Positions 1-11,535 of a stretch of DNA of 36,917 nt are shown here, piece by piece. Position numbers and translations under genes: made by a program. The notes under the pieces were generated by a model. It ran no database searches. It was not told where the DNA came from and was given only the letters and a program-made list of their open reading frames with translations. The stretch comes from Ophiothrix spiculata (Eukaryota; Echinodermata; Ophiuroidea; Amphilepidida; Ophiotrichidae). Each line of letters starts with the position of its first letter. Position 1 is the stretch's first letter. The stretch is from NCBI GenBank assembly GCA_000969725.1, contig JXSR01S073250.1. One strand, given 5' to 3'.

Positions 1-114
1 AATTCTACAATGCTAAAGCCTTTCAACAATTTCAGTAGTTGAAACCCATTGGCGTATCAACCGGGGCCGGGGGCAGTGAGGCAAAGTGCCCCCTGAAGGC
101 TCTCAATTTCGCGT

Positions 115-340
115 ACCAGGGGGAAGGGGAAGGAAATAAGCAAAAAGAAGAGGAAAAGGAAGAAAAGGGGATAAGTAAGACAGGGGAAAAGAGGGGGACA
201 AGGAAAATAATGAAAGAGGAAGCCAAAGAAAGAGAAAAGGGAAAGAAAAGAAAGGGGAAAGAGAAAGGGGACTGAGAAAAAAAAAAGAATAAGAAAGGGC
301 AGGTTAAGGGAAAGGGAGGACAGAAGATATTAAAGGGTAA
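115..340. repeat. purine-rich (GA) low-complexity tract
   Basis: A long run of almost pure purine, mostly GAAAAGG and AAAGGGG variants, inside the hAT-like element. It gives spurious lysine/glutamate-rich or phenylalanine-rich open frames on the two strands, which I do not regard as genes. Such tracts can form triplex structures, but nothing here shows that it does. Confidence 0.8.
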
Positions 341-868
341 AGTGAAAGCCTTAGCGGCTGACACCTTAGACGGAGGAGCGATGAAATAACGTTGTAAAAT
401 GAAATTGACAATAAAATAAATGGGAGGTCTTTAGTGACTCAAAAGCGCCAGAAACCGAACGCTTCCGGGGTTACGCCCCTTTATTGCTCACGCTAAGTCC
501 AACATCTCTAAGTTGGCCCATTTGCCACTCTCTCCAGTCATAAACCTCACCCCCTCCATACCCCAATGCACCCCACTCATTCAGTGACACAAATTTCGCA
601 CCCATTTTCCAATAATTAAGATGTAAAATGTCTAAACAAATTTTGCGCTTCGCTCCAGTTTCAAGCAATTATGTAAATTTCTTAATTAAAAGCAAATTTT
701 GACATATATAGTTTTGCAAGTCCAACATTTTATAGCAATTTTAGGTAAAAAATTGGGGAGGGAAGGAGTAAGGGGAAGAGGTAAAATTCCGTCAGCGGGA
801 AATTCTCGGGCTTTGACCCCCATCCACCCCCACCACCTGGCGACCAGCGCCCAAAAGGGCCCAGGGAG

Positions 869-903
869 AAATGACCCCTTTGTCCCTCACAAAGGGGTCA
901 TTT
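869..903. repeat. perfect 15-bp hairpin, 5-nt loop
   Basis: AAATGACCCCTTTGT (869-883) is followed by the loop CCCTC and then its exact reverse complement (889-903). It sits in the GC-rich middle of the hAT-like element. The perfect arms stand out from the otherwise decayed surroundings. Confidence 0.85.
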
Positions 904-1877
904 GTGGGGGTCTTGGTACCCGTAAAAATGTTAAAAAAATTAAAGGGAGGAATAAGAAGAGGGAAAAGGGGAAATAAACTTTTAAAATAAGTAACATTAT
1001 GAATGTGATCAGTGGCGGATTTAAGAGTCAGCAGCTGCTGATCGGGCCCCCTTAAAATATTGCTTTAAGATCCCCTCCAAAAAAATAATTCAAGTAATTA
1101 ATTAAATAAAAAAAGCAAATCAAAAATAATCCATTCAAATAAAAAGGGGAAAGAACAAAATCACGGTAGCCACAGAATGTCCCCAAAGAATTATAGAGGA
1201 CAAAGTGTTCGTATAACATCATGGGGCCCAAGTAGGACACTGCACCCCCACAACTTTTGTCCCCTAAGAAAATACAATCGACCTAGGAAAAATTGTCGTG
1301 GGTTTAGTTTTAGGAACCAGGGACAGCGCCAGGGGACATATCCCCCAGTCGCAAGCCTTCTCCAACATTGTTCCTTCATTTTACGTCATCAACAGAAATG
1401 TCACACCCGATTTCCACTTTTTTTTTTTGATAATTTAGATGTTTAAAAAAATGCGCGGTTAATTTTAAGATAATATGTTGATTTATAGTCAACATTGGCA
1501 ATAAGAAGTATCAAGCCTACAATCTGTTAAAATTGAAAACAATCGAATTATCCGCCCATCATGAAATTATGAGGTTTCGGCGAAATATGCGTCAACTTTT
1601 GCGCTTATTTAAAGACTTTTTAAACAATTTTAGCTGAAATTAGCCGATTTGACAGATTTTTTGCGCGCTACACGCATTACAAAACATTACATTATTTCCC
1701 TCAGCCCATGTTTGCTTCAGAAAACATCCTCCGATATTTTCTGTTTCCCCAGTTTGATTTATCCAAGGTTAATTCTGATATCGCCCATTACTAAAAGGGC
1801 TCGTGGCAAAGGGTTTTTCCCCGAGCCCGTAATTTGTACAGCGGCCCTGCCAACACCTGTTACGCCGTGTTGAAACC

Positions 1878-2556
1878 TATGCCTACATGTATATAATTAT
1901 GCTATTATGACCAACATAAATTATGGAAACAATATTATAAGATTTTAGAAAAATGTATTCATATATTATTTCATAAACTGTCAGAAAGAAAATAATAATG
2001 CGTGGTCCAAACTCACGTTTTTCCACAGTTTTCACCCCTTTTATCGCGAGAAAATGATGTTTTGAGAAAATCGCAATTTTGTTTGTAAATTTCCCTTTAT
2101 CTATATTGAATTTTGGCTCCTTGAATGACTCATATCTCAAAAACTACATGCAAATGAGCTTAACTGAAAGATAAGATTAACATTAAACGAAAAACATGAC
2201 AAACTAAAATTCGATTTTTTTTGAGCGAAAAATGTCGATTTTTCACCCAAAATTAGGTCGATGTCTGCGGAGCCAGTTTGTACCGTAAAATACATGTCAC
2301 ACTGAATCTCTGTGCAAAAAATGGAAGATTTGTCATCCGTGTAACAAGATGGCCCCTATTTGTTGATAAGGGACCTAACTAATACAAATGCAGACGATAT
2401 GCAGTTTAATGAAAAACGAAGTCGGTTCTGTATAAACTGTTTTTAACAAACTGATGATACCATGCAGATTACATTTATATAGCGTTGCTCTTTAAAATGA
2501 AAACGAAACGAAACGAAACGAAACCTCCACTTACTTGGCTTCCAAATTATATGTAC
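1878..2556. other. unassigned AT-rich spacer with (GAAAC)n microsatellite
   Basis: No gene, splice-flanked open frame or paired repeat was recognised here. The only distinct feature is a short GAAAC microsatellite of about five units at 2499-2524, just before the long-TIR element. Confidence 0.6.
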
Positions 2557-3603
2557 CAGGTGTCCCAAAAAATGGTTACATGTACAAAAATGACCTTGTG
2601 CTAAGACTATAGTACTTAGTAGTTAGAGAAACGAAACTTTACACATATTATTTTACATCCCTCTTGTAGAAACCCGTTAAATTTTGATATCACAGCATTA
2701 TTAGTTTTTGAGTTATCAACAAAGATAGATACCTATGTCAGAAACGCATTTGTTCAAAATTCCACAAAATAATAAGCATACACGTATTGTGGTATTTTAA
2801 TGTGCATTTTTTCTAAATGATCATGATCAGACTTTATATTAAACCAAATTTGATACAATTTTAATTGAATAATAATTGAACTCTCTTTTAGTATATCTAT
2901 TATACAAATTACGGATACCTGCATTCCATGCAAGTTTTGGCGCGAAAGTTGATGAATACGCATAAACATGATAAAGCACAATCAAATCTTCATTGGTACC
3001 GTAACATTAATTCTTTAACTGTTTAGTTTAAACTGCAAACTTGTGTAAATTCTGAAGCAAAAAATAGTCTTAGACTTACAGGACATGTTTAAAATATAAT
3101 TTTCTTTATAGTAGCAAAAGTCTGATCAACATTTAGAAATAACAAAAATAGCAAAATTTTGAATCGGTTGCCATTTTTGCTCAAAATCAAATTTCAAAAT
3201 AATTTTTAGACCTGTAGTAATTTATGACGTCATAATTACGTAATAACTAGTAAATTTTTCGTGAATTTGGTACCAATGGGAAGAAGAAACTCTACCCTAT
3301 ACTATGGTATGCAACAACCTAACTTTGGAAATGTCAATTTCAAGTTTACATGGGGTTGAACGAGGGTAAAATTACATCAAACGAACATGCTTCCGATTTT
3401 GTTGAATTTTGAACAAATGCGTTTCTGACATAGGTATCTACTTTTGTTAATAACTCAAAAACCAAAAATGTTGTGATATCACAACTTCACGAGTATTTAG
3501 TAGAGGGTTGTAATACAATGTGTGCAAAGTTTCATTTCTCTAACTGCTATAGTTTTAGCACACGGTCATTTTTCTACATGTAACCATTTTTTGGGACACC
3601 TGG
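2557..3603. mobile_element. long-TIR DNA element, mariner-like ends, TA target site
   Basis: The left end begins CCAGGTGTCCCAAAAAATGG and continues for about 205 bp. The right end is its diverged inverted copy, matching over nearly the whole arm with small indels. TA flanks both ends (2555-2556 and 3604-3605), as expected for Tc1/mariner-type insertion, and GGTGTCCCAAAA-like termini occur in mariner-like families. The interior of roughly 640 bp has no transposase frame and contains a repeat carrying a CRE palindrome (about 3055-3350). The arms are much longer than typical mariner TIRs, so this could also be a foldback or MITE family. Confidence 0.72.
3055..3350 (+). repeat. CRE-bearing dispersed repeat, copy 1
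   Basis: This copy shares with two others (13390-13886 and 16100-16500) the string TGACGTCATAATTACGTAA and a downstream CTACCCTATACTATGGTAT-like segment. TGACGTCA is at 3225-3232 and TTACGTAA at 3236-3243. The copy lies inside the long-TIR element, so it may be part of that element's core. Confidence 0.65.
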
Positions 3604-3717
3604 TATTATTCATGTATTCACTTTTTCATTTTCAAATAAGTAATCAATTTATGACCGCATCCACTTTAATAAAACAAATAAAGTTACAGACAACGGACAT
3701 TGACGTGGAAGTAATAT

Positions 3718-3970
3718 ATGTGATGGCTCACCCAGAAAGGGAGGACTTTGCAGATGATATCAATTTTGATTTTATCATTTTGATCTTTTGTAGCATTTTT
3801 TAAGCTTTAAAATGACACCTTATTTGTTGAAATTGGTCACGGCAATCACATTTTACAACGGAAAATCTGCTGGAAATTCTTATTATTTTCTTTATTTTTT
3901 GCTGACTTTTTTCACCAGTTTCTCGAAAGCTGTTCTGTCGCAAAGTCCCCCTTTTCGGAGTGAGTCATCA
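3718..3970. mobile_element. small TIR element (about 250 bp), copy 1
   Basis: The left end GTGATGGCTCACCC and following AGGGAGGACTTTGC are matched by the inverted right end (GCAAAGTCCCCC ... GTGAGTCATCA). A second copy in opposite orientation lies at 33219-33469 and shares the interior, including AAGCTTTAAAATGACACC-like and ATCAATTTTGATTTTATCAT-like segments. No coding capacity. The exact target duplication is not clear, although the right flank is TATATA. Confidence 0.68.
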
Positions 3971-5625
3971 TATATAACGTAACTTACTTAGTAGTCCATA
4001 CAGCATAGTCCAAACAGCATGAACACGATTGTTTCTTGTCAAATGGAACACCAAAGCACTTCTCATGTATTAAGAGCCGTTCATACGACACATTTATAAG
4101 TCAGATATCAACATAATTAAAAAAAAAAAACACCTAAAGTTAAAATCCCAATTTGTCTCACAGTGTCGCATTGTGTATCCCTTCCCTAACATTTATACTC
4201 CTTGGCTATAGTTTGTTTGAAATATCACTCTTGGACAATTATGAGATATTTTACCCTTTTATTTTGAGTTTTACGCCTCAAATAGAGCTATTAAATTATA
4301 ATGGATTAACCGGTATAAAGCTGAGTCAAAGCAAGAGTCTTGGTTAGCTGGTAATCCAAAATTGAGAGATGGACTATTTTGTCTCTAATATCAATATTTC
4401 TTTGTTTTTAAGAAAAAAATCATAGTGTTAAGTTTGTATGAGCATGTCGTTCCTGTAGCAATTTTAGAATCAGTATGATGGACAACCCATTTTACTTAAT
4501 GTAAACAAGTAGTCTATTACTGGCCTACGATACAAACGAAGGTGTTTACTTATCATTGCTTTTCAAGATTTTGAATCACATGCCAATTTCACTCTCATAA
4601 TCTTTTTGATGCTCTAAAGAATTTGTACGTATAAGCTTAATATATCCCCTGCATGAGAGTGCATTTGATTTGATTGACATAAGACAAATAATTAACATGA
4701 TCTACAGGTAGTCTATCTCATAAAATAGTTAGTTACAGCAATCAAACAAACGCCCACCATATTCTCGAAAACTTTGTCACAAATGTTAAACAATCTTTAA
4801 TCAAAACATTTATATTAAATTTGTTTTTCTATTTTGGAAGATATGCATTAAGCATTTGTAAAATTTGAAAAGTTAATAAAACTTCCTGCCGAAAAAAGTA
4901 CAATTACACGTATTTATTTCCATTTGCTAGATGCTTTAACTGCAAACTCCCTGGATTACTTTAGCTGTTGAACACAAGTGAACAGCTGACCTTGTTTGAT
5001 ATATTCCCTCAAGATTATATGTGAATTGAAACAAAACAAACACAAGTCAGACATCCGAGAAAGCAAGTAAATGGAATGATTCTATTTAAAGATTAAAAGA
5101 GGCGACAAGACTTATGAAGATATATAGACTTTCTTATGAAGCAATTGACCGAATATTGAATCCACATGTTTTGTATTGGACGCGAAGAAAAGATTTCTAG
5201 ACAGATCTCCAACCCAGGCTCCAACCCATTGGCTTACAGAAAAAAATACGTTTTTGGCAAATCTGTAAGGTTTTTTTTTGTATATATCCAGGTGAAAATA
5301 ATAATCATCGGTAGTGAAGGCTAGAGGCCTCAGATATAACAAAATATTACCATTGAGTTTCAATTCGCTTTTCCCAATTATTATTGAAAAAAAAAGAATA
5401 ATGCTATAGCCCACATCTGTAATCGTTTAAAATTGATACCTACAGTATAATGATTCTATTCAAATTTACCAAATAATGCAAACGTACATGCATCTATCGC
5501 GAGATTATATTTACTTGGGGGAAATCCCTATGTACATGTATGTATAATGCACTGAATTATTCATTTACTTGCTTATTGTTGTAACTTAGAGATTCATGTT
5601 GTACATGTCTGTAATATACAAGAGA
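3971..5625. other. unassigned AT-rich spacer
   Basis: I see no supported gene, tandem repeat or paired inverted repeat in this stretch. Open frames are short and lack recognisable motifs or flanking splice signals. Confidence 0.55.
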
Positions 5626-6216
5626 GGTATCAAAAAGTTTTAAACTTTGCCCAGAAGGGTTGGAGTATTATAAATGAAATTTTGTGAGAATAGTCACTCG
5701 TCTTTAATTATGTGCATTATGGTACAGAAATGGTCTCATAAGTACATTAGTTTAACTTTCTTTACAGGAGACGATTGATGTCATCTACCTAAACCCGCTT
5801 ATTACAAAACCTACATGATGGAAATTAACACAGGGGCGTAATTAAGTTCTTGTATTTTGAGGATTACAGGGCCCAGTTAATCTTAATGACACAATCAAAG
5901 TTTAGTTATTTGGTAACAAAGTAAAGGGTAGGGTTTCCTCTTTCCATTAATACCACAATTATGGAAACAGGTCGATGAACTACGTGACAATGACGTCACA
6001 ATGACGTAAATAAAACATGGTCGACCAGAAATTTTGATTTTCATTGAAATCATTTGTTTTTAAGAGGGAATCTTGCAATAACGGTATTTTGACAATCAGT
6101 CACGTGGGAGAAATGTGGTACTTGGCTCTTTGACTATGCAAAGATGCCTATAGTATCTCGTAACAAATAACGTTCCTGGCTGTATTTTTGGGTAAAGTTT
6201 AAAACGTTTTGATACC
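5626..6216. mobile_element. TIR element, about 590 bp, ends GGTATCAAAA
   Basis: The first 27 bp (5626-5652, starting GGTATCAAAAAGTTTTAAAC) match the inverted last 27 bp (6190-6216) at 25 positions. The interior contains tandem bZIP-type sites, TGACGTCA at 5991-5998 and TGACGTAA at 6002-6009. I could not identify a target duplication or transposase, so the superfamily is open, with a mariner-like MITE the simplest guess. Confidence 0.6.
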
Positions 6217-6570
6217 CCTTCGTATGTAATATGCGGCCTTTAGAAAAAACATTCGATGCAGGGAAAAAATAATGTTTTAGTGTGGTGTTTTACACCCTCC
6301 AAGGAGTATTGGACCCTCTTGAATTATTCCACGTAATGTGCTTTCAATTTAAAATGCCCAAGATGTACACAATATATTACACTTAAATTTCTGTCTTCTT
6401 TTTCTTTTCATGCCATCATTGGAATATGAAGGTAAGCAGATTTCATTATATTCATATGTTGAAATACAAATTTATGTGCTTTTTTGTTTCCCATTTTCTC
6501 TAAGTCAGCCGGATATGTACAAAAATGGTCTTGATTTACATGTATAGTATATAAATATATACCCACTTGA

Positions 6571-6694
6571 AGATCTCTGGTTAAAACTAAGAACCTGAAG
6601 TGACTAAAATTGCTATTTTACTGAGGGGCGCAGCCCCGAAGTTAAATAGCAAAGTTTTAGTCACTGAGGGGCCATAGTTTTAATCCAGAGATCT
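6571..6694. repeat. large imperfect hairpin with GGGGC-GCA-GCCCC apex
   Basis: AGATCTCTGGTTAAAACTA (from 6571) pairs imperfectly with the inverted right arm ending at 6694. The apex is a perfect GGGGC/GCCCC stem around GCA (6625-6637). The hairpin sits directly before a TTATATACCG TIR element, an arrangement repeated at 20224-20563. Confidence 0.7.
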
Positions 6695-6717
6695 GAAAAA
6701 GTCGGTATATATTTGTT

Positions 6718-7065
6718 TTATATACCGCATTAATAAATTTCTGATTTCGGTAATTTTTATGTGCTAAAAAGTCAAAAAATACATTTGAAATGTCCCACGA
6801 GTTAATACTTGTAAGGAATGCGTGCGTAGGTAAGTGCTCGCAATTGCTTACGCGTATCAGTTTGATAAGCGCGTAATTTCGTGCGTGAAAGTTATTTCGC
6901 GTATAAGGTAAATGTTGTAAGCGCTATATAGTATTTCCGAAAGTGCTAAATAGTACTTTCAAAAGCGCTATTTAGGGCTTTCATCTATCTGGTTAAAGCT
7001 ATTTGAAGTCATGTGATCGGGTTTCATCCAATCAACTCTGTTAAACTTATTAATGCGGTATATAA
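6718..7065. mobile_element. MITE, TIR TTATATACCGCATTAATAA
   Basis: The 23-bp ends (6718-6740 and inverted 7043-7065) match at 22 positions. The 348-bp interior is non-coding and rich in GCGCTATTTAG-like words. A relative with ends TTATATACC and an ATATATAGAT shoulder lies at 20354-20563, so this is a dispersed family in this genome. Confidence 0.7.
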
Positions 7066-9599
7066 TAACTAATATGAAGAAACACACCTTCCTGGAGTTG
7101 TCAATATACTGGGATATGGCGGATTATTCAAGATGGAAACCAACAGAAAAATATATTTCATATATATTTATTGTCAAGTCTGTACTGTATTTGTGAGATA
7201 TGATACGCGCCAAAGACAAGATAAAATTATCAAAAAACGGTTATTTTCAAATTAAAATCAGCTTGTTTTACTTTGAAGAAGTCAATAATAAGCTATTTTT
7301 CATCAGCTGAGTAAGTTAAATACTTAAGGTATCTCGTTTAAAACACTTCAAAGGCGGATGATACAAGATATCATCATCAGTTTGTGTCTTTAAGATCACC
7401 GTATCAACAATGGGATGTTACAAAAACCAAAATGTGTGCACGCAATATATGCGTAACCACGCTTGTGGCCTAGTTATTTGCGGTATCGATAGGGGAATCG
7501 TCTGGATTTAAGGAACATGATCATTCAGTAACACACGGCTTGGGAGCAGGCTTTATTGAAGTTACCCTAGATATCGCAATGCATATTTTGTAAAAACGAA
7601 CTCCTTAAAGAAATGAAATTATCCTTATTATAAAGATAATCTCCAGTATTTTTATTAAATCAAATTTCTTGCATTTTACTGTAATGTTCCATTTCTATTG
7701 TCGTCTATCAAATCCTTATTCTTAAAGCAAAACACCATGCAATATTAACACTAAACAAGGGACGGTTTATTTTATTCAAGATCTTTGTTAGTTCGATTGT
7801 TTTTTAGATTTTGTTTTGAAAATCATACTTTACCTCGCCAAAAACATATCCATGCACATAATTGGAATACACTATTTCTAATCTTTATTTTATTTATAAC
7901 CGTAAATACATGCCCGATATTTGAAAAATGTTAACATATGGGGGACAAAATTTACAATTCACTTTAGAATTTTGGCTTATGCTACACTTTGGGTTTCATT
8001 TCCAAAATATACCCTGATGAAAATCTTTTTCCACAGTATCGCAAATCGGACGAAAAAAATATTTTAGGGAGGCAATACATTTTCCAATTCTGCAGAAAAA
8101 CTACTAATTTTAGCCGAAAAGTTCTTGTAATGCGCTCAAAGGGCGCTTTTTTAGGTAAATTGGCTAACGGAGAGGGAATACTTCCGTAAAAAAAATGCCT
8201 GCCCTCCTAAATATAAAAATACTAAATATAATCTCAAGAAAATCTCAACAAAAGGAATATAGAACACTTTTCTTTTCCTTCTTCCTATCCTGTTTTCTTG
8301 CTCCCTTTTTTCCCGTTTCCCATTCATTTTATTCATGCCGGTAAGCTTAAAGAAAGATCTTATTCCCTAACCATGATAAGTCCATCCAACTTTTAAATTG
8401 GGATTTTAATAGAAATGAGTAGTTACTATCCTAAAGTATCTAGTATTAATACTAGGTTTATGAAACAATCGCATGCAGAATTCAACTCTTTCAATTGTTT
8501 TTTTTTTCAAAACGTGTTCAGTCCAACCCAACGTGTAACGTGTGACTGATGTTGTTTTGTTCCAAAACGTGTTTAGTCTATGAGCAAATGTGTCCAGTTT
8601 TTTTGTCAAAACGTCCACTGCATATTTGAAACTTACAAAATAATTTAAAAAAAATGAGAAAGTACAGTTTTTCCTTTTTCCTTTTTTTATGATCTTTGAT
8701 AATGTCTTTACCTTGAACAGAAGTCCTGGAAAAATAATATTGGTTTTATAGCAATAGAAAAAAAAATATTTCTTGAAATTTAAAGTTTTGTTCTTTAAAA
8801 CAGTTTGGAATAAGCCCTATAAATTAGAGCCTTCAGAGTATTACAGTGCATTTTATAATACTATTTAGTCTAAACCAGGAGATACTTTTTTGGCAAAATG
8901 CTAATTATTTAGTACATTAGATGTACTTTTAACTTGTATAAAGCAGTTATATTTAAATTGTGTTTTCGTTATAATTCTACCGTATACTAGTTAATTATTC
9001 TGAACCTTTAAGCTTCAATCGCTAAAACATCCAAGCATTCACCAGTTTATGTCATAGAACAAATGCTCATGATCATCATTCTTGATCATTAGGACTAATA
9101 CATTGACAGAAAACCGACCTTGATATACCAGACAATACTTAATTGATGAGGCATTTTTGATGCTTTACATCATTATCTTATCATTATATCTTCATCTTAT
9201 CATTGGTTTAATGACATACTAGTCATGGCATTTAAAAAACACCTGCCAGTATTTCAAATGAATTTTCGTACTAGTGATTATATATGAATTACACGAATCG
9301 ATTCAGTGTGAAAATGAGGTCTGTTGTAAAATAACACTCTACATAAAAAGATTAGGCATGTTTGTATTTGTGGAACACGAATAAAAAGTCAAAATGAAAT
9401 GTTTTTAACTAATACTTATGAGTCTTTTTTATGTTGATGATTGGATCTACAGTAAATCATATGCCGTATAACTGCATGTCTTCTATCCACCATAGCGGTT
9501 TTTCTTCGGTAACTATATAAAGCAAGTAAACAATTTGATAAAATGTCAATTACACTAACATCATTGACATAAATAATCGTATTCTTTTTCTCTGTTGTA
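7066..9599. other. unassigned AT-rich spacer
   Basis: Both strands contain only short open frames without family signatures. T-rich and A-rich tracts are common. No tandem array or clear terminal repeats were seen, so this may be ordinary intergenic or intronic DNA. Confidence 0.5.
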
Positions 9600-10250
9600 C
9601 AAAGTGCATGGGAAATATTTTTGAGTCGAGTGACTCAAGAGTTAATTTTGTGACTCAGACTCTGTATACGTTAGAACTAGGTACATTCATGTACAAATAC
9701 TATAAGAGCGATTTACCTTCTTTGTTTGATAGCTTTTTTATAAAACGGTCTGATATACACAACTATTCGACAAGACATAACAACCATCTTCAGCTAACCA
9801 AAAATAAGAGAGTTTTCTCAGATCAATCTGTAAGAACTACCGGTCCACGACTTTGGAACTCATTTTCTGACAATACATTAAAGGGTTCAAATTCAGTCAA
9901 GCAATTCAGAAACAAATTGAAACAAAAACTGATTTCTGCCTACGATTAGATTTAACTTCTTTTTTTTACCTACAATTAGATTTTTCTTTCTTCGAGTACC
10001 TTTCCTAACTGTTTTCTTTTTCATTTGAGCACCGTTCCCGTCCAATTTGTCTTGTTTCGTGGTTGTTGTATTTTGGAACTTTTATATATTTTTTGTTCAG
10101 GTGAGGGTAATAAACAGGCCTTCCTGGCCTTCCAGCCCTTTCCTCCATAATTTTGTTGTATTTTGTTTAGCCGTGTTTCAATTTGTGGTGTCTTTTTGGC
10201 TTTTTATATATTTGTAATTATGTCATGGAAAATAAAATGAACAATGAACA
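9600..10250 (+). mobile_element. 5'-truncated non-LTR retrotransposon (CR1/L2/jockey group), 3' end
   Basis: The fragment comprises the last 110 or so codons of a reverse-transcriptase polyprotein (see the overlapping pseudogene entry), then about 300 bp of 3' UTR. That UTR contains a GGCC-rich hairpin near 10116-10130 (CAGGCCTTCCTGGCC) and ends in ATGAACAATGAACAAT, a short tandem tail typical of this LINE group. 5' truncation is usual for such insertions. No target duplication was identified. Confidence 0.72.
9608..9949 (+). pseudogene. C-terminal fragment of LINE reverse transcriptase polyprotein
   Basis: The 113-codon frame matches the C-terminal tail common in jockey/CR1/L2 polyproteins. 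It has an N-terminal YTLELGTFMYKYY segment, then SDIHNYSTRHNNHL, then GPRLWNSFSDNTLKGSNS and a basic end (QFRNKLKQKLIS). That order (a helical thumb-like segment, an H-N-Y-x-T-R motif, a G-x-x-x-W-N motif and a basic end) is what I recognise. The catalytic palm, endonuclease and upstream ORF1 are absent because the element is 5'-truncated. The first ATG is incidental: the frame simply opens near the truncation point. The fragment has no internal stops, so the insertion may be fairly young. Confidence 0.75.
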
Positions 10251-10420
10251 ATTTAAACTACCGTTCCTGGAAACAACTGGGCTGGAAATGATTGACCTTC
10301 CCAAGGATGACCCCATCTCGCACCTAATTCAACAAATGGAAACCATATTGAGAAAGTGGAACCGTATCATTGTTCCACCGTATGTATATTATGTAAAGGC
10401 CCCAGAACTACTTTAAAGCT
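10251..10420 (+). other. short open stretch after the LINE tail, unassigned
   Basis: The frame running out of the LINE tail stays open to 10416 and encodes a plausible-looking but unrecognised peptide (KDDPISHLIQQMETILRKWN in the middle). It has no homologue I can name, and an ATG supplied by the LINE tail is probably chance. It could be a decayed exon of the locus into which the LINE inserted. Confidence is low. Confidence 0.15.
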
Positions 10421-11198
10421 GCTTCCCGATTATATTTAGTTGTATCCCCGTCTTAGACACTCCATGACTTAGCTATCCAAGAAGCCAATTCATAATCTAA
10501 ACCTAGTCAGGCACAAGAGTTCTCTTGTTCCATTAGAAGCCGGTGTGAAAGTAATCGTAGTCCGCCTGAAATGGTAGTCCGCCTTTCATAGACCATAACG
10601 GAATAAAGCGTGAACCTTATGTTGCGTGAGAGTTGTTAGCCTATACTTTACTGTACAACCCGGACAATAAGAACGGGGGACTTACATTCCTGCTACACAG
10701 GCATCTAACATTTTAACCTGAGTAAGTCACAGCTTTAGAAAGAGAAGACATGTTTAATGATGTGAACCACTATCTTGGCGTAAAGTAGTCAGCAGTCTCA
10801 GCACCGTATAATTTGGTACGTTAGTTTACGACATAGAAAAAAAGAAAACTCAAACTACGTGAACTGAATCAACCAAATTCGAGGGGAATCAGTAAGTTAA
10901 AACAACACTGTTAACTCGGCAGACACGTTTTGCATTTGTTATGGCCGACTTTTGACTAGCTTCGTACATGCATGTGTAATGCGTCAATCAAAATAATTGA
11001 TTGGTGTCATCATTACTACGAAAGTACAATCTGCAAAAATGATTATATTAAACATGACGGGTCATGAGTTTCAGATAAATCATAATTTTCTTTGGGATAT
11101 GAAAATTTTGCTTTATGCCTTAAAAGTTCATTTTTAATGCAAACATATTTGACCTGGATGGTGCAATACATTTATCACAAAATGTAGTTTGTTACACC
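10421..11198. other. unassigned spacer
   Basis: No repeats or gene signatures were recognised. It lies downstream of the possible minus-strand exon at 11203-11462, so it would be intronic if that exon is real. Confidence 0.45.
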
Positions 11199-11202
11199 TT
11201 AC

Positions 11203-11462
11203 CTTACAACAGGAATCAGGTCATTGGTAGGCAGAAACTTTTTAAAATGAAGTAAGGTACTTGGCATGTGTTTTTCACAAACATTTGTGCAAAGGATGTA
11301 ATCGATCACAATAAAATACAATATGGAATTAAACATGAACAATAAACCAAAACAAATGATGATTCTCATATAACGATCCTTAATGAAAATCCAACTTGAA
11401 CATCTTTTATTATTTAGATACATTTCAGTTTTGATGCAAGAAAATTTAAATTTTTTCATCAT
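11203..11462 (-). CDS. possible first coding exon of a type II (signal-anchor) membrane protein
   Basis: On the minus strand a frame starting at the MM pair near 11462 encodes about 86 residues. A basic N-terminal tail of about 30 residues (MMKKFKFSCIK, then NNKR) precedes a hydrophobic segment of about 25 residues starting RIIICFGLLFMF. Then comes a polar, presumably lumenal, segment (TNVCEKHMPSTLLHFKK). This order resembles the signal anchor of Golgi glycosyltransferases or sulfotransferases, but no catalytic motif is present, so no family can be named. The frame runs into AAG|GTAAGG at 11205-11197, a good splice donor; reading on would give an immediate stop. The open frame extends upstream through palindromes that encode repeated SANWLT, so an internal start is preferred. 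The second exon was not found. It could be chance. Confidence 0.3.
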
Positions 11463-11535
11463 GTTAAAAGTTATTTCTGTTAAAAATATAAATGTGTAGA
11501 GTCTAGCAAATTTTGACAAGATAATATGTATCGGA

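Larger units (their letters stand above)
39..1877. mobile_element. non-autonomous hAT-like DNA transposon with 8-bp target duplication
   Basis: The direct repeat TTGAAACC lies at 39-46 and again at 1870-1877. Immediately inside it the ends read CATTGGCGTATC (from 47) and, inverted, CACGGCGTAAC (ending at 1869). The 8-bp duplication and the CAGTGGCGTA-like ends are hallmarks of the hAT superfamily. The 1,823-bp interior shows no transposase frame, so it would need a transposase from elsewhere. It includes a purine-rich tract, a GC-rich stretch and a perfect hairpin. A second hAT-like end, CAGTGGCGGATTTAAG, begins at 1010 and may belong to an older nested insertion whose partner end I could not find. 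Superfamily assignment is from the ends and duplication only. Confidence 0.72.

Noticed and set aside
32-364. Open frames on both strands of the purine tract
   Set aside because: Low-complexity GA/CT sequence gives long frames by composition; no domain and it lies in a transposon.
1010-1060. A second hAT-like left end, CAGTGGCGGATTTAAG
   Set aside because: I could not find a matching right end or the 8-bp duplication AATGTGAT, so it is only noted within the larger element.
2452-2475. CTGATGA as a hammerhead core start
   Set aside because: No stem II or GAAA follows at the required distance.
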